This document shows, piece after piece, positions 10,761 through 21,545 of a stretch of 64,000 nucleotides of DNA; within the stretch, counting starts at the first letter, position 1; every line of letters begins with the position of its first letter. The notes under the pieces were generated by a model. The model made no database searches. It was not told the origin of the DNA and saw nothing but the letters and a program-made list of their open reading frames with translations. The DNA is from Terfezia claveryi. Taxonomy: Eukaryota > Ascomycota > Pezizomycetes > Pezizales > Pezizaceae. The position numbers were made by a program, and so were the translations under genes. The stretch spans positions 248,001-312,000 of the forward strand of contig WHUX01000039.1 in NCBI GenBank assembly GCA_015179025.1, in the 5' to 3' direction.

Positions 10761-11800
10761 TCATCAAAAGCGACATATGCAACGAGAATGAATTCTACTC
10801 ATTATATTTACGAAGTCACATAGTTTTACCCGCGCTCAACAGGTTATGAGCCTGAAAAGACCAATGCCGCATTGGCCATGACAATGTTCCCTGAGCTCAC
10901 CGATCTCAGCAAACTGGACAAAGTCTGAGCCAGTCGGGGTCATCAAAAGCGACAAATACAACGAGAATGATATCTATTCATTATATTTACGAAATCAGAC
11001 ATGGTTTTACCCGCGCTCAACAGGTTATGAGCCTGAAAAGACCAATGCCGCATTGGCCATGACAATGTTCCCTGAGCTCACCGATCTCAGCAGCCTGAAA
11101 AGACCAATGCCGCATTGGCCATGACAATGTTCCCTGAGCTCACCGATCTCAGCAAAGTGGACAAAGACTAAGTCAGTCGGGGTCATCAAAAGCAACAAAT
11201 ACAACGAGAATGATATCTACTAGTTTTACCCGCGCTCAACAGGTTATGAGCCTGAAAAGACCAATGCCGCATTGGCCATAACAATGTTCCCTGAGCTCAC
11301 CGATCTCAGCAAACTGGACAAAGTCTAAGCCTGTCGGGGTCATCAAAAGCGACATATGCAACGAGAATGAATTCTACTCATTATATTTACGAAGTCACAT
11401 AGTTTTACCCGCGCTCAACAGGTTATGAGCCTGAAAAGACCAATGCCGCATTGGCCATGACAATGTTCCCTGAGCTCACCGATCTCAGCAAACTGGACAA
11501 AGTCTGAGCCAGTCGGGGTCATCAAAAGCGACAAATACAACGAGAATGACATCTATTCATTATATTTACGAAATCAGACATGGTTTTACCCGCGCTCAAC
11601 AGGTTATGAGCCTGAAAAGACCAATGCCGCATTGGCCATGACAATGTTCCCTGAGCTCACCGATCTCAGCAAAGTGGACAAAGACTAAGTCAGTCGGGGT
11701 CATCAAAAGCAACAAATACAACGAGAATGATATCTACTAGTTTTACCCGCGCTCAACAGGTTATGAGCCTGAAAAGACAATTGCCGCATTGGCATTTACA
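10690..11800 (+). repeat. Higher-order tandem array from an SRA segment
   Basis: Seven or eight copies of one SRA-derived unit lie head to tail. The anchor CCGCATTGGCCATGACAATG starts near 10868, 11047, 11110, 11267 (with one change), 11446 and 11627; relatives are near 10694 and 11785. The spacings are 174, 179, 63, 157, 179, 181 and 158 bp. Units differ by type (GAATGAATTCTACTC, GATATCTATTC, GATATCTACTAG) and the type order repeats twice, so a block of roughly 520-575 bp was itself duplicated. Each unit encodes NAALAMTMFPELTDLSKLDK and KSDKYNEN plus an AT-rich spacer ending in CGCGCTCAACAGGTTATGAG. Stops make the array non-coding. Confidence 0.9.
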
Positions 11801-12345
11801 TGTTTCCGGATCCCAGCAAACTGGACAAAGCAGGAGCCGAGTCCAGTGACTGGAAAAAGTCCAAGCCAGTTCGCGTCATAAGAAGCGACAATATGCGCCA
11901 TAGCAAGTATGCCCCAACGGAAGGTTTTAGATACGGCGGTATCTATAAACTGGTGCGCTATTGGCCAGAAAAGGGCAAGGACGGGTTTGTGACGTACAAG
12001 TACCAGTTCAGGAGGGACGATCCAAGCTCCAGCACCATGGACCGGAGAGGGGGAAGCGAGGGCAAACAGGAAGATGATGAGTGGGAGGAGGAAGAGGAAA
12101 AACCCCTTCTCCAAAAAACGTAAACAGGTAAATAAGAACTCCAAAACGTTCGAGCCCGATTTCCGCTTACGAGAATTGATAGATCTAGGCGTGGCGAGCA
12201 GGCCAGTCTGGCATAACGTCCTTTCTCATAATGAGAACTTAATCGAGTTCATCCAGGAAGTCCTGGGACAGTTCACATGCCCGTTTTGTTCCGGAATACC
12301 CTGGAAACCATGATCCCTGAAGCCAGCATTTTCTACGTTTAGCAT
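11770..12345 (+). pseudogene. SRA domain C-terminal half plus start of RING
   Basis: Well-preserved second half of an SRA (YDG) domain. The open frame 11800-12123 reads [45 protein letters not shown] and [20 protein letters not shown]. In UHRF1 the same blocks (KPVRVVRN, SKYAPAEGNRYDG, YWPEKGKSGF, RYLLRRDD) form the pocket that reads hemimethylated CpG by base flipping. The YDG triad is changed to YGG here. After a frame change, 12074-12313 gives an acidic-basic linker, PVWHNVLSHNENL and FTCPFCSG, the first two cysteines of a RING finger. The rest of the RING is lost at a junction with the next copy. Confidence 0.85.
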
Positions 12346-12399
12346 CAGATTTACCTGTGCTCACAAGAGGCTTCTGTCACCCCGTCTTCCTATACATAT

Positions 12400-13345
12400 C
12401 AGGTTAAAGAGCCTGAAAAGACCATTGCCAATGCATTGGCAATCAACATGTTTCCGAATTTAACCGATCCCAGCAAACTGGACAAAGTCCAAGCTGGTTC
12501 GCATAATAAGAAGCGACAAAATGTGCCATAGCAAGTATGCCCCAACGGAAGGTTCTAGATACGACGGTACCTATAAACTGGTGCGCTATTGGCCAGAAAA
12601 GGGCAAGGACGGGTTTGTGACGTACAAATACCAGTTCAGGAGGGACGATCTGGCTCCAGCACAATGGACCGAAGGGGGGAAGCGAGGGTCGAGGACCTCG
12701 GCCAGGATGGTCTGCCCAGGGGGCAAACAGGAAGATGATGAGGAGGAAGATGCCCCCCCAAAAACGGAAACAGGTAAATAAGCACTCCAAAACTTTCGAG
12801 CCCGATCCTCGCTAACAAGAATTGATGGAACTAGACGTGGCGAGCAGACCAGTCTGGCACAATGTCCTTTCTAGTAGCGAGGACTGAATAGGGTTCAACC
12901 AGGAAGTCCTTGCACCGTTCACATGCCTGTTTTGTTCCGGATACCCTGGAGACCCTGTGGCTTTTCTATGCAGGCATTTGGTTTACTAAGATTGCCTGAA
13001 GCCAGAATTTTCTACGTTTGGCATCAAATGCCCAACATGTTGGACAACACTCGATGGATTCCAGGATGATTGGGGCAACCTGGGCGTCAATTTGGAGTTA
13101 AAAGCGATTCTGCTATATCTTGATCATATGTATGATGGGGCGCCTCGGGAATACTAGGATGTATGGTTATTACATAGCTGCTAGCTCTGAAAGCATTTTC
13201 TGTGCTTCTTGCTATATACTATATATTAGCTTTGAATTGAGATTGGGATCGGCTCATCGATCTTTTTCTGGCTTCGCCCTATATATCATACCATATATTA
13301 GCTTCGAATTGAACTTACATTTGGCTTATGACAATGTTCTGTCCT
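12400..13345 (+). pseudogene. SRA C-terminal half with complete RING relic
   Basis: The most informative copy of the family. After KTIANALAINMFPNLTDPSKLDK, the open frame 12521-12781 carries [18 protein letters not shown] with the YDG triad intact. The linker and PVWHNV follow, then a readable RING finger at 12910-13060: FTCLFCSGYPGDP, FLCRHLVY, a stop, DCLKPEF and GIKCPTCW. The order C-x2-C, C-x-H, C, C-x2-C is that of a C3HC4 E3 ubiquitin-ligase RING, as in UHRF1/VIM proteins. A conserved tail (GVNLELKAILLYLDHMYDG) ends near 13130; non-coding 3' sequence shared with 22567-22985 runs to about 13340. Frameshifts and one stop in the RING make it a pseudogene. Confidence 0.85.
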
Positions 13346-13499
13346 GCCCGGGAATGCAAAAATGAAATTCCTCCCCGGGAATGCGATAACCAAATGTAGT
13401 AATTTAGTGAAGGTACACGGAAGTGAAAAATGAGTTAAAAAAAAATATAAAAAAAAAAAGGAATATAAAATACATCAGCGCATACAAATATGAATTGTA
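13345..13499. other. Short A-rich non-coding stretch
   Basis: Begins just past the SRA unit with a pair of CCCGGGAATGC phrases (13349 and 13375) about 26 bp apart, then A-runs at 13437-13460. No gene seen. Confidence 0.4.
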
Positions 13500-14360
13500 C
13501 TCAATAATGTATATCACTATGTTTCCTTATCAGTACCGGCGGACATGGATGGTTACTTAGTAATGAAACGTTACCATGGTCCTCCAAGTCTTCTTCCAAG
13601 TCTGCTTCAAAGTCCTCTTCCAAGTCCAATTGCGACTCTGTATCTTGGTCGATACAATTGTTCAAATGCGTTTTGTTCCTCCGTCTCGAGTACAATATAA
13701 GGTGGGTCGAGATAACCTATATCATTCCTTTTTGTTTTCGTCTTTGAACTAGTTCTTCTCCCTCATACAGGATCTCGAATGTCTTTGATATCTAGAGGGT
13801 TGCAGTTACAGTCCAGGTTCATAAGAGTTATGACCAGAGTGTTATTTTGATCTGCTTGATGTAAGCCGTGTAGTTAGCTGGAATATGGTTGGCTGTTGAG
13901 TAGAATTGGAAAAGGTTCTCAAGGGTAATCCAAGCTTGTCTTGCAGTCATGTCGTCCGTCAAAGATAACTGAGTTTCTGGTTTGCATCGAAAATAAATCT
14001 CCTAAAATGTCCACTTATCAGCTTTCTCCCAACTGACGTTGGGGTCATGGGTCGATCGTGGTCAATAAAATCAAGATACGCATGTTCTTTTCTCCATATT
14101 CCATAATTACAGTTGTTGAGCAGTTCGAAATCTAAGGGTTTACAGTGAAGAGTTTTAGGATGTCTAAGTCCTCCATGAACGTAGGAGGTGGAGTTAAAGG
14201 TGAATACGGAGAGGAAATCTTTTGAGTGTAGGAAGGGCTCCTTTTAGATATAGATCTGTATCGATCGTGTGGATGATACAGGAGGTGCTCATAACCTGAT
14301 AGAACGTGTAGGTCATATTCCTGGATGTTCGTCTGATAATCTCCCAGGAACATCATCGAG
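13500..14360 (-). pseudogene. Copia-type gag relic
   Basis: Read on the minus strand with frameshifts, this gives NCNYGIWRKEHAYLDFID near 14060-14120, then LTDDMTARQAWITLENLF near 13900-13960. This is the pattern of the gag-polypeptide (UBN2-like) region of Ty1/Copia elements, where NY.IW..M and TA..AW..L are conserved. The downstream open frame 13501-13695 is strongly acidic (repeated DLEEDFEADLEEDLED) and corresponds to a TTCCAAGTC microrepeat at 13583-13628. The upstream frame 14132-14356 may be the N-terminus. No zinc knuckle, integrase or LTR was found, so only a gag fragment survives. Confidence 0.55.
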
Positions 14361-14554
14361 CTCTATTTAACATGATGCCAGGCCCGCTAGTGTATCCTAG
14401 ACCACGATATAATCTGAGTTTTCAAAACTCAGTTTAATAATTGACAGCCCCTACTATCAATCCTAAGTTTCCGACAGCATTGCTACCGTTATCTGTGTTG
14501 GCTAGCACTTGTCAGAACGGGACTGCTCTCTCAGAAATTAACAGAAAGAAGCTC

Positions 14555-14720
14555 AATTCCGACAATACCCTGCGGGACGAGCCCACTTGGTCGATATCAA
14601 CAACCAGCGGGTCTCCAATGTCAGAATTTACAGCCAACTAAGAGAGAAGGAGAAGCTGAGCAAGAACATCTGATTTTTGCCAGAAATACCTGAGAACTAC
14701 AGGTTCTAATTTGAAGGAAG
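14555..14720 (+). repeat. Dispersed repeat D, copy 1
   Basis: A segment of about 150 bp containing GACGAGCCCACTTGGTC, ACCAGCGGGT, GAGCAAGAA and GCCAGAAATACCTGAGAACTA matches 60190-60440 on the same strand, including the trailing GAGGTTCTAATTTGAAG-like phrase. No coding frame is conserved between the copies. Confidence 0.7.
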
Positions 14721-14969
14721 GGTAAAAAGGGCAGAGGCCGGAAAACTGGCGGTTCTCAACGCCAGTTACTCGTGCCTAACAGGGGTTCCCCTTGGCGCCT
14801 TCGTTCTCACTACTAGCTCTCTGCGATCGCCACACAACAGAAAGTTTACTGAAGCAGAAGAGCTGGCAGCTTACAAGTATATTGATCACCTTGATAAAAT
14901 AAGACTTTCTGCTCGCCTTCCTATGATTGCGCAAATTCTATTTTAAGACGGAATCACACCAGCGACAAT

Positions 14970-15400
14970 GATCCACCACCGCTGACTGAAGTCCGCCTAA
15001 CACAAAAGATCCTCACAGGTGAAGATGGATGAAAAGCCGCTCCACAGCGGCAGAGGCGGAGTAGGCAGAGGTGGAGTAGACAGCGGCAGAGGCGGAGTGG
15101 GCAGAGGCGGATTAGACAGCGGAGGAGGCAGCGACAGCGGCGGAGGAGACAGCGGCGGCGATGGTGGAGGAGATAGCGGCGATAGCGGCGACGGTGGAGG
15201 AGACAGTGGCGGCGGTGGTGGAGGAGATAGCGACAGCAGCGGAGGAGGCAGCGACAGCGGGGAGGAGACAGCAACGGCCAGGGAGGAGGCAGCGACAGCG
15301 GCGGAAGAGGCAGCAACAGCGGGGAGGAGATAGCGGCGACGGTGTAGGAGACAGCGGCGGCGGCGGAGGAGATAGCTGTAAGATTACGAGGTTATTAAGC
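14970..15400 (+). repeat. Gly/Ser/Asp-codon repeat, plus-strand copy
   Basis: A GC-rich, triplet-phased repeat built from AGCGGC and GGAGGA units follows a unique lead of about 65 bp (AGTCCGCCTAACACAAAAG). One frame (15019-15333) reads as repeated SGRGGVGRGG, DSGGG and SGG after MKMDEKPLHSG. The other frames give Glu/Ala- or Arg/Gln-rich strings, as any such repeat would. An inverted copy with the same lead lies at 29290-29725. Its three-base phase and shared ATG suggest a once-coding low-complexity tail, but no flanking domain supports a function. Confidence 0.75.
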
Positions 15401-15450
15401 GGAGGAATCGTGAAGAGAATTGTGTGTGTATATTCAAATAGAGAGAGAGC
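15380..15450 (+). repeat. Dispersed repeat E, copy 1
   Basis: TGTAAGATTACGAGGTTAT, GCGGAGGAATC, GAAGAGAAT and GTGTGTATATTCAAA recur in the same order at 30320-30400 on the same strand. Here it directly follows the Gly/Ser repeat. At 30320 it stands about 600 bp beyond the inverted copy of that repeat. Confidence 0.7.
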
Positions 15451-15559
15451 TATCTAGTTATTAGAGACTTTTCGCACCCTGGTCTGGCGGCTTGTATCAC
15501 AGCAACCCGACCATATCATGTGAGCAGCAAGGATATGGGACCAGGGTGAGATATTCTAA

Positions 15560-15597
15560 GGGCAAAAAATATGCTATCGATAGCATATTTTTTGCCC
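15560..15597. repeat. Perfect 38-bp palindrome
   Basis: Two 19-bp arms with no spacer: GGGCAAAAAATATGCTATC followed at once by its exact reverse complement. The centre reads ATCGAT. No ORF crosses it in a meaningful way. Long perfect palindromes are unstable in most genomes, so an intact one suggests recent origin or a hairpin-end or terminal-repeat junction. Confidence 0.95.
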
Positions 15598-15599
15598 GG

Positions 15600-16320
15600 C
15601 TCATGGTATCAAGGGTGCTATGGTCAATGATCATAGCCCAGGCCTCACTGCTGAGGCCAAAGAGGTCGGGTAAATCCTGTAAGAGGTCGGGAAACTCATC
15701 ACAGTAGGAGAAGTTAGACGCGTTGATATCTGAGGGAGACCCCGAGAGTCGTTGGGTTGTGAATCGCTATCTCCGTCATGTGACATCTTGATGGCTGGAA
15801 TAGCTGGTGTAAAGTGGAATATAAAGCTGAAGCCTGGCTAGTAGAATGCAACTTCAGGGGTGGATAGTACTTTGGAATACAAGACCCCTGCACGAGCGAC
15901 TGGGGCATATTATGTCCGATATTGTATCCAGCTATAACGACGATGGGAAGGAATGCTCCATTATTTTTTGTTTAAAAATACCCTGAAAAAATTAAAATAA
16001 AATAAAAATAAAAAAAATAATGTGATGGCTTGGATTATGGTGGAAAACGTACTGGCACATGTTGCATATTTTTTTCTTCTTTTTTCAAAATAGTCAGGTC
16101 GTAAATGTTTAAGCAACAAATATCCCATATATATTGGAAATTAACAAACTCAAACACGAGATTCACCTCAATCAAGCCTATTTTGCCCCTCACGGATTGA
16201 AAAAAGTAAGGATAATATACAGTAATTTGATGTATGTATGATTATAGACACCAAGGAAAAAAAAAAAATTGTGGGAAAGGGTGAGGCGACAGGATTTCAA
16301 AAGTTTTGACACAACAAGCA
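15600..16320. other. Unassigned AT-rich stretch
   Basis: No gene recognised. Holds A/T simple sequence at 15990-16020 and 16255-16270. Short frames have no familiar motif. Confidence 0.3.
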
Positions 16321-16321
16321 C

Positions 16322-16930
16322 TCATTGCAATGGTCGGTTTGCAAGCTTTCCTAAAGGCATCATCAGATTGGTTTTTGGGGAACACCGGGAGTCTTTACCT
16401 TCAAGTTCTTTTATCCGTTGTCCTTGATTCATAACCAACCCCTCAAGGTATTTGATTCGTGCATTGCTCTGTCTCTGCCATATTGTAGAACTTTGATTCA
16501 TCGCTTCCAGGTAGGGATACAGGGTCTCCTCGAGATCTGTCACCCGCTCGGCGATAGAGCTTGTAACGGGGATGGTGGAGCTGTCGTCCAGGTGGTTGAG
16601 TCCGGTGATGTGGATCCATCGTCATATGCCTCAAGATTCGTGGTAGAGGATAAAATTTGAGTTGTAGCAAGGGAAGCCTATAGAGGGTTCAGTCAATTGC
16701 GCAAGATAATTTTGGATTCACATTACCTCAGCCCTGTCAGCCGTACTACCATCCACTTGTGACTCGTCTGGAAGGGCATCGTGATCCCCATGTAATCGAT
16801 CCCCCCAAGCACGTTCCTGTCTCCTGTTACGCAATTGCGTACATTCCCTTTAAAGACCGTACCAATAGTTTGATCACCGGTAACCCAATTATTGATAGTC
16901 GGCCGATGTTGCCTTTGCAATGAAGCACGG
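16322..16930 (-). pseudogene. Hypothetical protein: Gly/Asn solenoid-like segment plus coiled coil
   Basis: Two open segments on the minus strand look like parts of one gene. The upstream segment (16723-16920) contains two imperfect repeats, NNWVTGDQTIGTVFKG and NCVTGDRNVLGGIDYMG, with periodic Gly, Asn and Val as in small beta-solenoids. The downstream segment (16322-16600) reads TDLEETLYPYLEAMNQ then ARIKYLEGLVMNQGQRIKEL, a likely coiled coil. A possible 49-nt intron (donor GAG/GTAATG, acceptor TATAG near 16676) lies between. A Ser/Thr/Pro-rich frame then needs one frameshift near 16560 to join the coil. I do not recognise the family. The solenoid-like repeats recall fungal NLR-associated or amyloid signalling motifs only in general character. 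Confidence 0.35.
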
Positions 16931-16938
16931 CGAGATAA

Positions 16939-18200
16939 CTAAGATCCTTCGTTTAGCATTTTACCTCCGCGGACCAGCCCAGGTTGGCCGCTTCGCCAAG
17001 CGTGCAAGCTCGGTGAGGTAGTGGCCAATAGTCTAAACTCTCGCAGGTTTGGGGGCACCGGTAGGGCGCATCTCACCGTGCATAGCAGAGTCGGTGGACT
17101 ATCCTCGCGGGCTTTTCTCGGTAGAATGATCGTCCGCAACATTGTAGTCATCCTCGCGACCCATTCCTGGTAGAGTAGACAATAAGGGGGGGTTCACTAA
17201 CATAATCCAGCTGCAAGCTTGCAAATAGCTTCAGGTCCTTATGAACCGCATATTGCTTTAAGTACTCCAAACACTCTCGCCAGCATTCTTTAACTGTATG
17301 TTTGTCGCGGTATTGTGAATCTGACCTAATATATTCATTGAATCAACCATATTGCCAAGGTCCTCCGCTGCGTACTTTCTTACCGCACAGGTGAAAAAAT
17401 ATTTCAATGGAAAATTAGGTGCTCGGGAGGAGATACTTTTAGGTGCATATCCATGTTGTGCATGGAAGAATAAAAGAAAAATTCCAAGTACGAAGGTAAT
17501 GAGGTTATATATACTTCCAGCCCCTCTGCGAGGGGTAGTGCAACCAGACTACTTCCAGCCTCGAGCAGCCGCTAACCAGACTAAGCAGCCGCGATACGAT
17601 CGCTGAGTTAGGTGTGTTGGTCATCGTTATGTCATCATCATCATGCAACGTAATAGGGGCGCCTGCCATTTCATGCTAGACAGTCACTTTTTAAGACATC
17701 CGCCTCCTTGAATCTTCAAACCACATTGGCATAGCAGGTACCATTAATTCTTTGCTTATCTCTTAGCCTCGCCAACGTATCATAGGTAAACTGCACCTGT
17801 GGCATGCAGGGCTAAGAATGCTATTCTTAGAACCTAGCAGTAGGGTCTTGGCATAAGACTAATTCTTAGCTTACCTGCAGGGAAAAATGGAAGATAGAAT
17901 CTGATAAGAATATAACTTACGATAGAGTCACGTGACGACGTCTTTAATCAGGTGGGCTTTTAAGACACCCGCATCTAGTATCACGTAACGATCGCCACCC
18001 ACGTGATGATCGGCATGAGTGTCCTCCCGATGTAGTATGCCTGTCATGAGAATATTGGATACAGCCTAAAAACACTCGAAAAATCCAAATTTCATATCAT
18101 ATATATATATATATACGTATCTATACATATATACAGTAGTGTTCGGGATGCATAAAACTGGGCGCGTCTATGAGTCCGGCTTAAATAAATAGTAGTAGAA
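16939..18200. other. Unassigned stretch with two terminal-repeat motifs
   Basis: No gene is supported. Two copies of the AACCAGACTA motif (17542-17551 and 17574-17583) belong to the dispersed terminal-repeat family described at 49979-50493. The first is preceded by the small hairpin CCCCTCTGCGAGGGG at 17521-17535. An (AT)n microsatellite lies at about 18097-18130. Confidence 0.4.
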
Positions 18201-18289
18201 ATATATGGAACAAGAGGAAATTACAAAGATATACTTTGACATCATGAACTTCTATCATCAATCCCTTATTCATTCTCCGTGCGCTTTCG

Positions 18290-18840
18290 TTAGGTCTCCT
18301 CTCGTGATCGAAACTTTTTGGCAGTACCGTAATCTCGTATGCCATCTTTCCCAAAAAGGGGTCGCATGGAAATGGTGTGCTTTCGTTTGTCTTGCGCTTC
18401 GGATATCTTCGAACTTAAAGGCAGCGTCATGACCATCTTGACCCTGTGAGAGAACAGGTCCAATACCCGGCTGAATGGATACAATGACCGAGTCGACTGT
18501 TCCATGATGTCTTGAACTCCACAGGCAGAATCAAGGACTCGGTCTCGATGTCATCCATGCCAGTGCTGGAGTTAAAGGAGTCCTTGCTTCGGATGACAAT
18601 GGAGGGGTCGACAGTGATGACAATGTTTCCGGATTTGATTTGCTTAGATTCAGGAATCTTTGATGCTGCTCGGAAGACATAACCCAACGAGGGCTACGAA
18701 GGTGAATAAGACTTGATGCATTTTGTTTTTAAACGACTGTTGCAGGTATGCTGGGGTAAAAAAGAAAAAGAAAAAATCGGGGACACAGTGGGCTTGAAAT
18801 GATATTTCTAGAGAGCGTCCTGAAACGAGTATTTCCACAA
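18290..18840 (-). pseudogene. Possible relic of a small secreted protein
   Basis: On the minus strand MHQVLFTFVALVG near 18722 looks like a signal-peptide start. A neighbouring frame continues as a good-quality stretch (IKSGNIVITVDPSIVIRSKD) to 18427, and a third frame carries 18290-18505. At least two frameshifts would be needed to join them. No family recognised, and chance frames are not excluded. Confidence 0.25.
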
Positions 18841-19300
18841 AAGGACCCCCGCACCAGCTACGGCAGTCACGGAGTCTCGCTCAAGAAAAGTTGAATAGAC
18901 AATAGACAGGTCCGAAAATGGACACATCAAAAAGTAGAATACCAACATGGTATTATAAAAAAAAATATATATTCCCTTGGGTTGAACTGTCGCATTTCAA
19001 GCGGGGAAAAAAGCTCCGTGAGAAAATGACTACGCTGGTAGGTCTAGCGTTAAAGTGTGGGAATTCCTGGTGTTGAGATATCTTTTTTTTTCACACAGGC
19101 CTTCTCATACATCACCGGGATGCGGATCAAATGAGGTTTTAGACAGTTTCGAGACTATCTAATACACAACCAAGCAAGCTGAAATTTGGGATTGTATTGT
19201 AGATATGGGCAACACCCGGTTTGTCCTACTTCATTGCGGCCGCGTGAAATACAACAGCTCGTGTTCGATTCGTGGGGGTGGTGTTGCCATGGCTGGCACC
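18841..19300. other. Unassigned stretch
   Basis: No gene or repeat recognised apart from short A- and T-runs (18956-18968, 19082-19091). Confidence 0.3.
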
Positions 19301-19307
19301 CTTACCC

Positions 19308-20255
19308 TTACCATTTCCGGGTCCTGGGGTTGGTCGGATAAGAGGGGGGATGGTGTTGGGCTCGTGGTGGTGGCCGAGTTGTAGATTGCCGGGTGGTGTT
19401 AGATGCTGCCTCTGCGCCCGTGCGTGCTTGGGGAAGGTCAGTGTTGGTCGAGGCGCTGCTCCCTGTTGTCGTCTTTTGTGGAGGTGTCTTTCTGAGGGTT
19501 ACCACTTCCTCCCTCAGCTTGTCATTCACCTCCGCTAACCGATCGCATTCCTCTTTCAACCGATCCAGATCCGTTTGCATTTGGCGGACAATAGGGGGGG
19601 AGGTCGGAGGTGTGATTAAAACCTTCACATGTCTCTTTTGCGGCCTTTCAAACCTGGCTAAGGTCTTCATTCATTATAATCTTTAGAATCCCTCTCAAAC
19701 TTCCTGGGGACTCCGTCGACAAGAAAATCCCATTCATCAATTGGTGTCCCAGGTTTAGCAGTGTATTTCTTAATCGGAAGAGACAATTCCAGAGTTTTGG
19801 GAAGCGCAATAGGGACAGAGCTCTAGTATCAACCGTTTCATTGTCGCTTTCATCTCCGTCTGAAATTTCCGGAGGAGGGGTAGAGTCTATGCTTGCATCG
19901 TTTCCTATCCATCGAGGGATGGTGGCTTGTGGGGACGGTGTCTGTGCTCCGTGACTAATATCCGTGTCTTGTGTGGTGGGTTTCGCCGATTCATCTTTCC
20001 CAGATTCTCCTTTCTCTTTCCCTTGCCTGGCAGGTCGTTGGCTGCGTTGCTTGCAGAGTGTTGACCAATCAATAGAGTAGTATGCGAGTTCCCTCTCGGA
20101 TCTAACCAGTTCTTGATGTACGATGTGAGCAGGCGATGTGAGCGGCCAAGGAGATAGGTGGGATAGGAGGTGTGGGGGTAATCTTGGTGACTGGAGCGAT
20201 CTGAGGGTGTTGACGTGGCGGGAAGTCGATACGGTGCGGTCGAGAAGAATCCCAT
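19308..20255 (-). pseudogene. LINE ORF1 (gag-like) relic, minus strand
   Basis: Homologous in order to the relic at 4401-5613. The N-terminal open segment (19905-20255) ends with KRKENLGKMNRRNPPHKTRI then LVTEH, paralleling KRKNNPEKI and PPYKTRLPVT there. A middle segment near 19680-19760 gives PGTPIDEWDFLVDG, matching GPPGRDIDEFDF. The last open segment (19308-19670) adds a predicted coiled coil (DRLKEECDRLAEVNDKL) and a Thr/Pro-rich tail. This copy preserves the coiled coil that is poorly seen in the other. Multiple stops occur between 19670 and 19905. Confidence 0.6.
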
Positions 20256-20399
20256 GGTATTGTGAGGATTTAAGGATGAAAGCCAGAGGAAAAGTATGAT
20301 AAGAGGTCGCTGAGGTGAGTTTGGAATATGAAGGAGAGCTCGCCGAGCTCTATCTATTAATACTCTTTTGAGGTAGGGGGACCCAATGCCCTGGAGTTA

Positions 20400-21230
20400 T
20401 GAACCCGAATGTGTTGGAGAGCCCGTGCTGGTGGTTGATGAGATCTTGCCTCGATTGCTGCTGTGATCTTAGTAAAGCCAAACCATTTTAAGATAGTTCT
20501 GGAGGACTGATATAGACCTGAGGATATTCTCTCTTTAGCTTTTTCACATTATAGCATCATCCTATAGATGGCCTCCAAGCTACCTTGACGAGCATTGGAA
20601 GTCAGAGTATGGAGGCGCCCCCAATTGATCTCAAATCCATTTAAGATGGATGGGACGGATCCAAACTTGCAGCCAGAGTGTTAAGGGCATATATTTAATG
20701 AATGAAGAACAGAGGTGAGTTTTTATATGAGGTATGTCTTTCGGAGATATGTCCAAAAGCTGTGTGAGATCTGTGTCTCATATCTCCGGCATAATTGGTT
20801 AGAACCCACTTTAATCAACAGAAGTAACGGTTCTGTTCTAATCTGCTTATTGGAAGCAAAATCTGCCGCTGATGCACCCAAGAGAGGTTGATATCTGTGA
20901 ACCACCACCTCAGTGGCGTCGAGGGCATGAAATACCATGAATATCTGTTGTGCCCATTTCTTGGAACCTTCCAAGATGGCAAGTCTTTCAGTTTTTATGC
21001 TGGATTTAAAGTCTCGAGAGGCAGCCCGTGCAACTTGTGCAGCTAGTGAGGGAAGGTTGAGGTGGTCTTGCCGTGGAGATATGCACTGTATCTTCACAAT
21101 CGTCATCAGCGTCAATAGGATTGGAGGTCGACGAAAAACTCCCAGGGAAAGATATCGAGTTGAGGGTCTGGCTGCTGCAGACATTGTGATTGGTGTGAAG
21201 CTCCGAGCGTTTTGGAGTAAACATAAATCT
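20400..21230 (-). pseudogene. Copia-type gag relic
   Basis: The open frame 20723-21184 reads TERLAILEGSKKWAQQIFMV followed by FHALDATEVV and later ETQISHSFWTYLRKTY. This resembles the Copia gag domain pattern (leading LEGS..W, then a late TA..AW..L..Y helix). An upstream frame (21006-21224) with Ser/Thr- and Asp-rich sequence is probably the N-terminus. Downstream, frames to about 20400 still look protein-like (SILNGFEINWGRLHTL, SSRTILKWFGFTK). No zinc knuckle or pol was found. The gag call is moderate because the match is by pattern only. Confidence 0.5.
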
Positions 21231-21309
21231 TTTAATGATATACGTTAGAACTGTGACCTTCTGCCTTATTAACTTTCATAAATTTATTAGTGGTATATTC
21301 AATCAATCA

Positions 21310-21545
21310 GAGGTTCTGTGCACTTACTCTAGGAAGTAGGCCACAAACCCCGTCGACTGAAAAGCATGAAAGTAAAAAGGGACAAATTAGAGCAAACATA
21401 ATAGAGAGGTAGAGGTTGGGCTTTACTAGTTAATTGAGAAGGAGGAGGTAAGAGTTGTTTGTATCGCTTTTCTAAACAATTGTGCGTGCCAAGATTTCTA
21501 TGCTTTGTTTGCCATGCCCAGATTGCCATGCCTTGAAAAACAGGT
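21310..21545 (-). repeat. Eroded copy of the SRA-family upstream unit
   Basis: Shares ordered phrases with 9185-9540 and 28460-28800: GTCGACTGAAAAG, GAGAAGGAGGAGG, GTGCGTGCCAAG and CATGCCTTG. It stands alone, with no SRA sequence beside it. Confidence 0.5.

Noticed and set aside
10690..11800. A CRISPR-like array of repeats and spacers
   Set aside because: The units are contiguous SRA-derived tandem repeats without unique spacers, and the context is fungal.
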